From Pseudomonadota bacterium (GTDB lineage Bacteria; Pseudomonadota; Alphaproteobacteria; Rhizobiales; Xanthobacteraceae): a stretch of 64,000 bases of DNA. The position numbers and the translations under genes are program-made. How positions within the stretch are numbered: the first letter of the stretch is position 1; each line of letters starts with the position of its first letter. The notes beneath the pieces are model-generated. The model saw only the letters and a list, made by a program, of their open reading frames with translations, ran no database searches and was not told the origin of the DNA. Location: the NCBI GenBank assembly GCA_023387735.1, contig JAEWHP010000014.1:62001-126000 (forward strand), read 5' to 3'. Below are positions 44,977-54,258 of this stretch, piece by piece.

Positions 44977-45099
44977 ATGGCAGCGCGGCCGGCTACCCAT
45001 ACCAAATGCCGCAAGCCAATGCATATCGCGCTGGCCCGACCCTTGCTACCATCCCGTCAGGTCATGCACTGTGAGACTTTGGGGATAGTCGGGATTTTA

Positions 45100-46518
45100 A
45101 TGGCAGTTGCGTTCGACGAAATGAACGGCCCCGGCGGGGAGCTCCGCCCGGCCTATCAGGAGCTCTCCCGCTGGCTCAAGGAGACGCCGCCGGACGCCCT
45201 CGAATATCGCCGCCAGGAGGCGGAACTGCTGTTCCGCCGGATCGGAATCACCTTCGCGGTCTATGGCGACGCCGAGGCCCAGGAGCGGCTGATCCCCTTC
45301 GATGTGATCCCCCGGATCATATCGGCCAAGGAATGGACGCTGCTGGAGAAGGGCCTGAAGCAGCGGGTCCGCGCGCTCAACATGTTCCTGCGCGACATCT
45401 ACCACGGCCGCGACATCCTGCGCGCCAACATCATCCCCGACGACCTGATCTTCCAGAACCCGGTATTCCGGCCGGAAATGAACGGCCAGGACGTCCCGCA
45501 CGACGTCTATGTGCATATCGCCGGGATCGACATCGTCCGGGTCGACGCCGACAATTTCATCGTGCTGGAGGACAATGCGCGCACGCCCTCGGGCGTGTCC
45601 TACATGCTGGAAAACCGCGAGATCATGATGCGGTTGTTTCCGGACCTGTTCGCCCGCCACCGCGTGGCGCCCGTGGAACGCTATCCCGACGAACTGCTCT
45701 CGGCGCTGCGCTCGGTCGCGCCGCTCTCGGCCTCGTCCGAGCCGACCGTCGCGCTGATGACGCCCGGCGTCTACAATTCTGCCTATTACGAACACTCGTT
45801 CCTGGCCGACAAATTGGGGATCGAGCTGGTCGAGGGCCGCGACCTCATCGTCAAGAACGACGAGGTGTTCATGCGCACCACCGAGGGCTTGAAGCGCGTC
45901 GACGTGATCTACCGCCGCGTCGACGACGATTTCCTCGATCCCCTCACCTTCCGCCCGGATTCCGCGCTCGGCGTGCCCGGGCTGATGTCGGCGTACGCGG
46001 CCGGCAACATCACGCTGGCGAACGCGGTCGGCACCGGCATTGCCGATGACAAGGCGATTTATTCCTACATGCCGGAGATCGTGAAATTCTATCTCGGCGA
46101 GGAGCCGATCCTGAAGAACGTGCAGACCTGGCGCTGCCGCGAGCCAAAGGATCTGTCCTACGTGCTCGACAATCTCGCCGACCTCGTGGTCAAGGAAGTG
46201 CACGGTTCCGGCGGCTACGGCATGCTGATCGGTCCCGCCGCGACAAAAGCGACGATCGAGGCGTTCCGCGACAAGCTCAAGCGCGAGCCCGAAGGCTTTA
46301 TCGCCCAGCCGACGCTGGCGCTGTCGACCTGCCCGACCTGCACGGCGTCCGGCCTCGCGCCACGCCATGTCGATCTCAGGCCCTTCGTGCTGACGGGGAG
46401 CAAGCATGTCACCATCGTGCCGGGCGGGCTGACGCGGGTGGCGCTGAAGGAAGGCTCGCTGGTGGTCAATTCGAGCCAGGGCGGCGGCACCAAGGACACC
46501 TGGATACTGGACGAATAG
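45100..46518 (+). CDS. Circularly permuted ATP-grasp protein
   Basis: 472 aa, the CP_ATPgrasp (DUF404/DUF407, COG2308) family. Seen: GVYNSAYYEHSFLAD, GLKRVDVIYRRVDDDFLDP, LVVKEVHGSGGYGM nucleotide-binding region, and the metal-binding end SSQGGGTKDTWIL. It is thought to ligate an amine or amino acid to a carboxylate; product unknown. It is followed 16 nt later by the alpha-E gene, a fixed pair in many bacteria. The open frame upstream (from 44692) is not coding. Confidence 0.88.
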   Translation: MAVAFDEMNGPGGELRPAYQELSRWLKETPPDALEYRRQEAELLFRRIGITFAVYGDAEAQERLIPFDVIPRIISAKEWTLLEKGLKQRVRALNMFLRDIYHGRDILRANIIPDDLIFQNPVFRPEMNGQDVPHDVYVHIAGIDIVRVDADNFIVLEDNARTPSGVSYMLENREIMMRLFPDLFARHRVAPVERYPDELLSALRSVAPLSASSEPTVALMTPGVYNSAYYEHSFLADKLGIELVEGRDLIVKNDEVFMRTTEGLKRVDVIYRRVDDDFLDPLTFRPDSALGVPGLMSAYAAGNITLANAVGTGIADDKAIYSYMPEIVKFYLGEEPILKNVQTWRCREPKDLSYVLDNLADLVVKEVHGSGGYGMLIGPAATKATIEAFRDKLKREPEGFIAQPTLALSTCPTCTASGLAPRHVDLRPFVLTGSKHVTIVPGGLTRVALKEGSLVVNSSQGGGTKDTWILDE

Positions 46519-46534
46519 AGAGCGAAATTATCGC

Positions 46535-47479
46535 ATGCTGTCGCGCACTGCCGAAAACCTGTACTGGCTGGCCCGCTACGTCGAGCGCGCCGAATATATC
46601 GCGCGCACCATCGATGCCACGCTGCGCGTCACCGCGCTTCCCGCCGCCTATATCGGCAAGACCAATGAGTGGGAATCGGCGCTGTTGACTGCTGGCGTCA
46701 GCGCCAGCTTCTTCGAGGCCTACCAGGAAGCCAACGAGCAGAACGTGGTCGAGTATCTCGCGTTCTCGCCGTCCAATCCTTCCTCCATCAAGAACTGCAT
46801 CGAGGCCGCGCGGCTCAATTCGCGCTCGGTGCGAACCGCGCTGACATCCGAGATGTGGGACACCATCAACTCGGCCTGGATCGAGTTGCAGGAAGTCTGG
46901 GGCAAGGGCACCTCGAGCCGCGAGGAACTCGCGCGGTTCCTGCGCTTCGTGCAGGAGACGTCATTGCGGTTCGACGGCTCTGCCTACCGCACGATGCTGC
47001 GCAACGACGCGTACTGGTTCTCGCGGCTCGGACTGCATCTGGAGCGCGCGGACAACACCGCACGTATTCTCGACGTGAAGTACCACGTGCTGCTGCCGGA
47101 GGAGGAACACGTCGGCGGCCCGCTGGATTACTACCAGTGGACCTCGATCCTGCGCTCGGTATCGGCGCTGACGGCCTATCACTGGGTCTACCGCGAGACG
47201 CTGAAACCCTGGCTGATCGCCGATCTCCTGATCCTGAACGACACGCTGCCGCGCTCGCTGGCAAGCTGCTACAGCAATCTGGTACGCAATCTCGACCAGA
47301 TCGGCGTCGCCTATGGCCGCCAAGGCGCCTCCCAGCGCCACGCCCGCGGCGTCCGCAACCGGCTTGAACACAGCCACATGGACGATATCTTCCAGCATGG
47401 CGTCCATGAATTCATCCAGGAATTCATCGCGGACAACGCACGGCTGGGTGAGATCATCACCAAGCAGTATTTGATTTGA
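46535..47479 (+). CDS. Alpha-E domain protein
   Basis: 314 aa of the DUF403/alpha-E (COG2307) family: all-helical, opening with MLSRTAENLYWLARYVERAEYI-type sequence and a late conserved LERADNTARILDVKYH block. Always found with the permuted ATP-grasp and transglutaminase genes; proposed to act with the ligase in making or removing a peptide tag. Confidence 0.9.
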   Translation: MLSRTAENLYWLARYVERAEYIARTIDATLRVTALPAAYIGKTNEWESALLTAGVSASFFEAYQEANEQNVVEYLAFSPSNPSSIKNCIEAARLNSRSVRTALTSEMWDTINSAWIELQEVWGKGTSSREELARFLRFVQETSLRFDGSAYRTMLRNDAYWFSRLGLHLERADNTARILDVKYHVLLPEEEHVGGPLDYYQWTSILRSVSALTAYHWVYRETLKPWLIADLLILNDTLPRSLASCYSNLVRNLDQIGVAYGRQGASQRHARGVRNRLEHSHMDDIFQHGVHEFIQEFIADNARLGEIITKQYLI

Positions 47480-47483
47480 CGTC

Positions 47484-47557
47484 GTCATTCCGGGATGGTC
47501 CGCAGGACCAGACCCGGAATCTCGAGATTCCGGGTTCGCTTCGCGCCCCGGAATGAC
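47484..47557. repeat. CATTCCGGG repeat, double-hairpin form
   Basis: Same arrangement as 43507-43586, with the CTCGAG centre and a short TCGCTTCGCG second loop. It lies inside the alpha-E/transglutaminase spacer of an otherwise tight operon. Confidence 0.85.
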
Positions 47558-47577
47558 AGCAGAAATAACGGTACACC

Positions 47578-48414
47578 ATGCGCCTGCGAATTGCCCATTC
47601 CACCAGCTATCGCTACGAACCGCCGGCCACCGGCGTGATCCAGATCCTGCGCATGACGCCCGGCAGTCATGACGGGCAGTACGTCGCTGAGTGGCAGATC
47701 GACGTCTCCACCGATTCCCGGCTCGACATGCACCAGGACGCGTTCGGCAACGTCACCCATGTGCTGACGCACGGGCCGATCGCAGATCTCACCATCAACG
47801 TCGAGGGCCTGATCGAGACCCACGACACCGGCGGCGTACTGCGCGGCACCGACGAGCGCTTTCCGCCTAGCCTGTTCCTGCGCACGACCCCGCTCACCGA
47901 AGTCAATCCGGCGATGGCGACGTTCGCGCGCGAGATGCGCGCGGAGTCCGACGGCGACGTGCTCGGCTTCCTGCACGCGCTGATGGTGCAGATCAACGAG
48001 CACATGACGTTCGACGAGGACCCCACAAACTCAGGGACCTCGGCAGCCGAAGCCTTCGCGCTCAAGCGCGGGGTCTGCCAGGACTACGCGCATATCTTTA
48101 TCGCCTGCGCCCGCACCGGCAGCGTGCCGGCGCGCTTCGTCTCCGGGCATTTCCTGCGCTCCGACGGCACCGTCAACCAGCAGGCCGGTCATGCCTGGGC
48201 GGAAGCGTACGTGCCTGACCTCGGCTGGGTCGGCTTCGATGCCGCCAACGGCATCTGCACCACCGACGCCCACGCCCGCGTCGCCATCGGCCTCGACTAT
48301 CTCGGCGCCGCACCGGTGCGCGGCACCCGCTATGGCGGGGGAACGGAGACGCTGACGGTTTCGGTCAGGGTCGACCGGGCCGGACGATCGGGACAGTGGC
48401 AGAGCCAGCAGTAG
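47578..48414 (+). CDS. Transglutaminase-like peptidase of the ATP-grasp/alpha-E cluster
   Basis: 278 aa. N-terminal bacterial transglutaminase-like domain (Bact_transglu_N) then the catalytic fold with Cys in GVCQDYAHI, His in GHAWAEAYV and Asp in VGFDAANG. COG1305 group; likely a peptidase cutting the product of the ATP-grasp enzyme. Cytoplasmic. Confidence 0.9.
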   Translation: MRLRIAHSTSYRYEPPATGVIQILRMTPGSHDGQYVAEWQIDVSTDSRLDMHQDAFGNVTHVLTHGPIADLTINVEGLIETHDTGGVLRGTDERFPPSLFLRTTPLTEVNPAMATFAREMRAESDGDVLGFLHALMVQINEHMTFDEDPTNSGTSAAEAFALKRGVCQDYAHIFIACARTGSVPARFVSGHFLRSDGTVNQQAGHAWAEAYVPDLGWVGFDAANGICTTDAHARVAIGLDYLGAAPVRGTRYGGGTETLTVSVRVDRAGRSGQWQSQQ

Positions 48415-48444
48415 TCGCTGCCGTCGGGGTTCACTCCATCGGTT

Positions 48445-48547
48445 GTCATTCCGGGGCTCGCGAAGCGAGAGCCCGGAATCCATCGCGACACTGGTACTGC
48501 GGTTAGATGGATTCCGGGTTCGCGCTAAGCGCGCCCCGGAATGACGG
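48445..48547. repeat. CATTCCGGGG repeat, short inverted element without a gene
   Basis: 103 bp. Left arm GTCATTCCGGGGC...GAGCCCGGAATCCATC, a 21-nt spacer, then GATGGATTCCGGGTTCGCG...CCCCGGAATGACGG. The arms match the two ends of the GIY-YIG element at 62938-63338, so this is its gene-less counterpart. Confidence 0.88.
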
Positions 48548-48558
48548 CTATATCGCCT

Positions 48559-50169
48559 TCACTTATCCAGCCACACGTCCTCGAAGCGCAGATTGTTGTA
48601 CTGGCTGTTGTCGTGCGGCTTGAAGTTCTTCACGTAGGGCTGCCAGCAATTGCCGGCGGTACCGTGCATGATCACGGGGCGCGCGGCATCCTCCACCAGG
48701 ATCCGCTCGATATCCCACACCAGTTTGCGCCGCTTCTCCTTGTCGAGTTCGCGCGACTGCGCCGCCAGCAGCTTGTCGACGTCGGCGTTGCAGTACTGGG
48801 TATAGTTGCGTTCGGAGTTGCACGAATAGTTCTCGACGACGTTGCCGTCGGGGTCGTCGACGCTCACGCCGGTGATGTTGAGGCCGATGGTGTAGTCCTT
48901 GCGCTGCAGCTTGGCGTACCAGCGCGGCGTATCGAGAATATCAAGTTCGCTGACGATGTAGATCTTCTTGAGCTGGTCGGACAGGATCACGGCCGGATCG
49001 CGGTAAGTCGGCAGGTTGCGCGTCTGGATCTTGATCTGCAGCGGCTTGGCATCGCTGTAGCCGAGCTTCTGCATGATGGCTTGCGCCTCGGCGAGGTTCT
49101 TCTCGGCCTCCGAGCCATAGCCGGTCAGAGCGGACTGCATCTCGGCGGGCATGCCCCACTCACCCTCCGGCTTCGGCAGCATCGCGCCGCCCAACCGCCC
49201 GGTTCCCTCCATCAGGATGCTGTTGAACGGCTTGCGGTCCAGTGCGAGCGACATCGCGCGGCGGATGTCGGGATTATCGAACGGTGGGTTGACGCGATTG
49301 ACCATCAGGTTGATCAGCGTGCCCGTGGTGATGACCTCGCAGATCGCATTTGGCGCCCGTGCCTTCACGTCCTTCATCAGGGGAATGCTGACATCGGACG
49401 GAAAGGTGATGTCGTAATCGCCGGTCGAGAACGCCAGCATGCGCGTGGCGCGGCTGTCGATGGTGCGCACCGTGATCTCGTCGAGATAGGGCCGGTCTTT
49501 CCTGAAGTAATCGGGATTGCGCACGAGGCGGATCGAATCGCCGCGCTTGAACTCGACGAATTTGAACGGGCCGGTGCCCACCGGCTTGGTGCGCATCACC
49601 TGCTGCGGCACGTGGCAGGGATAGACCGCCGAGAAGGCGCTGGCGAGCAGCACCGGCAGGCTCGGCTGTGGCTCGCTCAGTTCGAAGGTCGCCTCGAAGT
49701 CGCCGTTGACGCTGACATCCTTCAGCTTAGTGTACCAGACCTTGCGCGGATTGCGCTTGAAGTCCTGCGTCTCGGCCTTGCCGATCAGCATCCGCCAGGT
49801 GCATTGCACGTCCTTCGCGGTGAACGGCTGGCCGTCGTGCCATTTGACGCCCTGTCGCAGCTTGAACGTCAGCCTGGTGTTGGTATCGTCCCACGCCCAG
49901 CTTTCGGCGAGATCGGGAATGACGGTCTCGATGCTCTCGTGGACCTTGGCAGGATCGAACGTGACGAGGTTGTTGAAGACGGCCGCAAACGGCATCACCG
50001 AGGCGATGGTCGATTCTTCCAGCAGCGAGGTCGAGGGAGGATTGTCGTTGTGGTAGAGCCTGAGCGTGCCGCCTTTCTTCTGCGCGGCGGCAGGACTTGC
50101 GGCAAGCAGTGCGATGCAACAGAGCATCATGAGCGCAGCGCGTGACTTGCCCAAATTGCTGGTGCGCAT
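48559..50169 (-). CDS. ABC transporter substrate-binding protein (SBP family 5), orphan
   Basis: 536 aa. Signal peptide (about residues 1-30, ending SPAAAQ). Family 5 features: LTFKLRQGVKWHDGQPFT, VGTGPFKFVEFKRG and a late conserved region. No permease or ATPase gene is next to it, so it must use components coded elsewhere. It interrupts the ATP-grasp/Anbu gene set on the opposite strand. GGGGAGG precedes the ATG at 50169. Confidence 0.9.
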   Translation of the reverse strand: MRTSNLGKSRAALMMLCCIALLAASPAAAQKKGGTLRLYHNDNPPSTSLLEESTIASVMPFAAVFNNLVTFDPAKVHESIETVIPDLAESWAWDDTNTRLTFKLRQGVKWHDGQPFTAKDVQCTWRMLIGKAETQDFKRNPRKVWYTKLKDVSVNGDFEATFELSEPQPSLPVLLASAFSAVYPCHVPQQVMRTKPVGTGPFKFVEFKRGDSIRLVRNPDYFRKDRPYLDEITVRTIDSRATRMLAFSTGDYDITFPSDVSIPLMKDVKARAPNAICEVITTGTLINLMVNRVNPPFDNPDIRRAMSLALDRKPFNSILMEGTGRLGGAMLPKPEGEWGMPAEMQSALTGYGSEAEKNLAEAQAIMQKLGYSDAKPLQIKIQTRNLPTYRDPAVILSDQLKKIYIVSELDILDTPRWYAKLQRKDYTIGLNITGVSVDDPDGNVVENYSCNSERNYTQYCNADVDKLLAAQSRELDKEKRRKLVWDIERILVEDAARPVIMHGTAGNCWQPYVKNFKPHDNSQYNNLRFEDVWLDK

Positions 50170-50239
50170 GCAGCCTCCCCTGTATTTTCTTTTTCTGTGG
50201 GACGAACGAGGGATCAAAAGCTAGCGCAGAGGACAGCCG

Positions 50240-51052
50240 ATGTCAGCAGGCGACAAGGTTTTTGCAGGCTCGATTCCGGAAAACTACGACCGCTACATGG
50301 TTCCGCTGATCTTCGCCGGCTATGCGCGGGATCTTGCGCAAAGGGCCGCCGCACTTTCGCCCAAAGCCGTGCTGGAAACGGCGGCCGGCAGCGGCGCGGT
50401 GACTCGCGCGCTGGCGCCCAACCTCGCTTCCGATGCCCGCTATGTAGTGACCGACTTCAATCAGCCGATGCTCGATTATGCCGCCACACGGCAAAATCCG
50501 GACAACCGCATCAGCTGGCGCCAGGCGGACGCCCAGGCTTTGCCGTTCGAAGACGCCACCTTCGATCTCGTATGCTGCCAGTTCGGCGTCATGTTCTTCC
50601 CCGACCGCCCCTCTGCCTACCGCGAGGCGCGTCGCGTGCTCAAGCCGGATGGATGTTTCCTGTTCAACGCATGGGACCGCATCGAGGAGAACGTGTTTGC
50701 TGATGATGTGACGAAGTCACTCGCGGAATTTTTCCCGAAGGATCCTCCGCGCTTCATGGCGCGCACGCCGCACGGCTATCACGACACTGCGCTGATCCGG
50801 GGCGATCTGGCGAAGGCAGGCTTTTCGAACGTCACGATCGAGACCAGGGCGGAAGAGAGCCGCGCGCCCTCAGCCCGTCTCGTCGCGGTCGCCTACTGCC
50901 AGGGCACGCCGCTGCGCAACGAGATCGAAGCCCGCGGCGCCGACAAGCTCGAGGCCGCCACCGAACACGCCGCATCCGCGCTTGCACGCAAGCATGGCAC
51001 TGGCGAGGTCGCCGCCAGGATTCAGGCGCACATCGTTCTGGCGCGTGCATGA
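50240..51052 (+). CDS. SAM-dependent class I methyltransferase
   Basis: 270 aa. Methyltransf_11 fold: motif I VLETAAGSGAVTRAL, acidic VTDFNQPML, and RQADAQALPFEDATFDLV with the motif IV-like Asp. C-terminal part covers the lid. UbiE-like; substrate unknown. It is divergent from the orphan binding protein and upstream of the Anbu gene. Confidence 0.88.
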   Translation: MSAGDKVFAGSIPENYDRYMVPLIFAGYARDLAQRAAALSPKAVLETAAGSGAVTRALAPNLASDARYVVTDFNQPMLDYAATRQNPDNRISWRQADAQALPFEDATFDLVCCQFGVMFFPDRPSAYREARRVLKPDGCFLFNAWDRIEENVFADDVTKSLAEFFPKDPPRFMARTPHGYHDTALIRGDLAKAGFSNVTIETRAEESRAPSARLVAVAYCQGTPLRNEIEARGADKLEAATEHAASALARKHGTGEVAARIQAHIVLARA

Positions 51053-51238
51053 TCGCGGTTCGTGCTCCGGGATGGGTCCAGGCGCCGGTTAGCCCCCGGC
51101 TATGATCCGCCCAAACCACCCGGCACGACCAATTCGGGCCAACCTGCGCATGCCGCGCCGCGGGAATTGGGGTTGGATGCCTCCCTGAAATTGGCTACTA
51201 GTTTGGCCGAAGAAATCGGGCGCGTCCGGGGAGTTGGA

Positions 51239-51997
51239 ATGACCTATTGCTGCGGAATTCTGGTGCGGGACGGGCTCGTCATGATCGCGGATACGCGCAC
51301 CAATGCCGGGCTCGATAACGTCTCGACCTTCCGCAAGCTCCACATCTTCTCCAAGCCGGGCGAGCGCATCATGGCGATCGCCAGCGCGGGCAACCTGGCG
51401 ATCAGCCAGTCGGTTCTCTCTACCCTCACCGAAGGGCTGGAAGACCCCAACACCGGCGAACTCGAAACCCTGATGAATGCGCCGACCATGTTCCAGGCCG
51501 CGCAGCGCATCGGCCGCGCCATCCGCAGCGTGCACGCCACCGAGGGCGAGGCGCTGAAGTCGGAAGACGTCAGTTTCGACGTGTCGTTCCTGTTCGGCGG
51601 CCAGATCAAGGGCTCCAAGATGCGGCTGTTCATGGTCTACACGGCCGGCAATTTCATCGAATGCACCACCGACACGCCTTACTTGCAGATCGGCGAACAC
51701 AAATACGGCAAGCCGGTGCTCGACCGCGCCATGCACTACGATGTCGAACTCTATGAGGCGCTGAAGACCGGACTGATCTCGATGGATTCGACGATGCGCT
51801 CCAATCTCGGCGTCGGCCTGCCGATCGACGTGCTGGTGGTGCGCGCGGATGCCTGCGAGGCCGACCTCAACCACCGCATCGAGGCTGGCGAGCCCTATTT
51901 CCACGACCTGCGCTCGCGCTGGTCGGCGGCACTGCGGGCGGCGCACCAGAATATTCCGAGACCACCCTACAAAACCCAGACAGAAGCAAAAAACTGA
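51239..51997 (+). CDS. Anbu (ancestral proteasome beta-subunit-like) peptidase
   Basis: 252 aa. After Met1 the chain begins TYCCGILVRDGLVMIADTRT, the N-terminal-nucleophile pattern of Anbu; Thr2 is the likely catalytic residue once Met is removed. DVSFLFGGQIKG is the fold core. Anbu rings form helical or ring assemblies in the cytosol and are linked genomically to the ATP-grasp/alpha-E/transglutaminase set found 3-6 kb upstream. GGGGAG precedes ATG 51239. A longer frame starts at 51062 but is not needed. Confidence 0.9.
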   Translation: MTYCCGILVRDGLVMIADTRTNAGLDNVSTFRKLHIFSKPGERIMAIASAGNLAISQSVLSTLTEGLEDPNTGELETLMNAPTMFQAAQRIGRAIRSVHATEGEALKSEDVSFDVSFLFGGQIKGSKMRLFMVYTAGNFIECTTDTPYLQIGEHKYGKPVLDRAMHYDVELYEALKTGLISMDSTMRSNLGVGLPIDVLVVRADACEADLNHRIEAGEPYFHDLRSRWSAALRAAHQNIPRPPYKTQTEAKN

Positions 51998-52010
51998 AGG
52001 CGAGGAAACC

Positions 52011-52775
52011 ATGGCCGAAGCAACAAACAAGATCGCGGTAGTCACCGGTGCGGGCACCGGCGTCGGACGCGCGGCGTCGCTGGCGCTGATGAATGCCGGC
52101 TTCACCGTGGTGCTCGCCGGGCGCAGGATGGAGATGCTGGAGGAGACCAAAAAGCTCGGCGACAATGTCGGCAAGAGCCTGTGCGTTTCCGCCGACATGA
52201 CCAAGCCGGATTCGATCGCAGCCCTGTTCGCCAAGGTGAAGGACACCTATGGCCGGCTCGACGTCCTCTTCAACAACGCCGGCATGGGCGCCCCGCCGGT
52301 CAATTTCGAGGACCTCCCACTCGAGCAGTGGCAGGCGGTAGTGAACACCAACCTCACCGGGCCGTTCCTGTGCACCCAGCACGCCTTCCGCATCATGAAG
52401 GACCAGACCCCGCGCGGTGGCCGCATCATCAACAACGGCTCGATCTCGGCGCATGCGCCGCGGCCGTTCTCGTCGGCCTATACCTCGACCAAGCACGCGA
52501 TCACCGGTCTCACCAAGGCCTCAAACCTCGACGGCCGCATGTACGATATCGCCGTCGGCCAGGTCGACATTGGCAACGCCGCGACCCCGATGACGGACCG
52601 CATGGTCGCCGGCCCCGGCGTGATGCAGCCCGACGGCACGATGAAGCATGAGCCGCGCATGGACGCGAAGGCGGTCGGCGACGCGGTGGCCTACATGGCC
52701 GGCCTGCCGCTGGACGCCAACGTGCTGTTCATGACGGTCATGGCCACCAAGATGCCGTTCGTCGGACGGGGGTAA
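52011..52775 (+). CDS. Short-chain dehydrogenase/reductase
   Basis: 254 aa. SDR motifs: TGAGTGVG cofactor loop, NNAGMG, and the active-site Ser (SIS), Tyr-x3-Lys (YTSTKHA). Its start is 13 nt after the Anbu stop, so probably in the same transcript. Substrate unknown. Confidence 0.9.
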   Translation: MAEATNKIAVVTGAGTGVGRAASLALMNAGFTVVLAGRRMEMLEETKKLGDNVGKSLCVSADMTKPDSIAALFAKVKDTYGRLDVLFNNAGMGAPPVNFEDLPLEQWQAVVNTNLTGPFLCTQHAFRIMKDQTPRGGRIINNGSISAHAPRPFSSAYTSTKHAITGLTKASNLDGRMYDIAVGQVDIGNAATPMTDRMVAGPGVMQPDGTMKHEPRMDAKAVGDAVAYMAGLPLDANVLFMTVMATKMPFVGRG

Positions 52776-52924
52776 AACCGTCCTTGCGGGCGAGCCCTGC
52801 TTGATCAAAAGCCGCAAAACAACCCCATGCACAGTAGGCGTCAAGGGGATTGCGACGGTTGCCCGACTGGCCAGGCGACGGATGTAAGCTCCCGGGTGTC
52901 CACGGTCGGCAATGGAGCGGCGCC

Positions 52925-54148
52925 CTACTCCAGCCTCTCCACCTTCCGCAGCGCCGGAAACAGCTTCATCCATAGCAGCGCAATCGCGATCGTGCCGACG
53001 CCGCCGAGCACGGCGGCGGGCACCGTCCCGAGCAGCGCCGCCGTGACGCCGCTTTCGAACTGGCCGAGCTGGTTGCTCGCATTGATGAACAGGAAATTGA
53101 CCGCGCCGACCCGGCCGCGCATCTCGTCGGGTGTGGCAAGCTGCACCAGCGAGAACCGGATCACCACGCTGATCGTATCCGCCGCGCCGAGCACCGCCAG
53201 CGCCAGCACCGACAGCCACATCCATTGCGACAGCGCGAATACCACCGTCGCCGCGCCGAACACGATGACGGCCTGAAACATCCGCAGCCCGACATGGCGA
53301 TTGATGCTGTGGCGGGCCAGCACGATCGTCATCAGCAGCGCGCCAACGGCGGGCGCGGCGCGCAGGATGCCGAGACCGAGCGGCCCGGCTTCCAGAATGT
53401 CGCGCGCATAGATCGGCAGCAGCGCGACGACGCCGCCGAACAGCACGGCAAACAAGTCGAGCGAGATGGTGCCGAGGATCGCCGGGTTGTTGCGGATGAA
53501 GCGGACGCCGGCAAAGACATCGTCCGCGATCGAATCCGCCTTCGCAGGCCCCTGCCTCTCAGCATGGATGAAGCCGGTGAGAATTGCGCCGACGAGCCAG
53601 AAGGCGACGATGACGAAGTAAGGCAGGCTCGGCGCGAACACATAGGCCAGCCCACCGAGCGCGGGACCGGTGATGGTCGCGACCTGGGCTGCGCCGGAGG
53701 AGATCGCGGTCGCGCGCTGCACCGAGCCTTTGGGGACGATCAGCGGCAGCAGCGCGGCCGTCGCGGGACTCTCGAAGGCACCAGCGATGCCGATCACGAA
53801 AGTGGCGATGAATATCTGCGGAACGGTGAGCCAGCCGGCAAAGGTACTGACGGCGAGAAACAGCGCGGTCGCGGCCTCCGCGATCTGGCAGAGCTGCACC
53901 ACGCGCTTGCGCTCGAAGCGGTCAGCCGCGTGGCCGGCGACGAACACCAGCAGCGCTGTGGGCAGGAACTGCACCAGCCCCACCATGCCGAGTTGGAAGG
54001 CGCTGCCAGTGATGTCGTAGATCTGCCAGCCGATCGCCACCGCTGCGATCTGGCTGGCGAAGCGCGACAGGCTGCGGGACAGCAGGAAGAACAGGAACGG
54101 CCCGTGCCTGAGCAGATCGCGGGCGCCCAGCGGCATCGTCGAGGACAT
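52925..54148 (-). CDS. MFS transporter (EntS/MFS_3 type)
   Basis: 407 aa with about 12 transmembrane helices. GHAADRFERKRVV is the loop 2-3 MFS motif. The EntS-like group exports siderophores or drugs; the cargo is unknown. Divergent from the nucleoside transporter. Confidence 0.88.
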   Translation of the reverse strand: MSSTMPLGARDLLRHGPFLFFLLSRSLSRFASQIAAVAIGWQIYDITGSAFQLGMVGLVQFLPTALLVFVAGHAADRFERKRVVQLCQIAEAATALFLAVSTFAGWLTVPQIFIATFVIGIAGAFESPATAALLPLIVPKGSVQRATAISSGAAQVATITGPALGGLAYVFAPSLPYFVIVAFWLVGAILTGFIHAERQGPAKADSIADDVFAGVRFIRNNPAILGTISLDLFAVLFGGVVALLPIYARDILEAGPLGLGILRAAPAVGALLMTIVLARHSINRHVGLRMFQAVIVFGAATVVFALSQWMWLSVLALAVLGAADTISVVIRFSLVQLATPDEMRGRVGAVNFLFINASNQLGQFESGVTAALLGTVPAAVLGGVGTIAIALLWMKLFPALRKVERLE

Positions 54149-54258
54149 GGGCGACGGGTGGCTGAGCAGGAGGCAGATGTCAACGGCCCGGCCCGCAACA
54201 CGGCATTGCGCGGCGGCTCCCCGCTGGCATAATCGAGCGCCGGGGCTTCGGGGGATTC

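Noticed and set aside
44692..45099. Upstream extension of the ATP-grasp frame
   Set aside because: Overlaps the MoCF gene on the other strand and has no family similarity; the known protein start fits the ATG at 45100.
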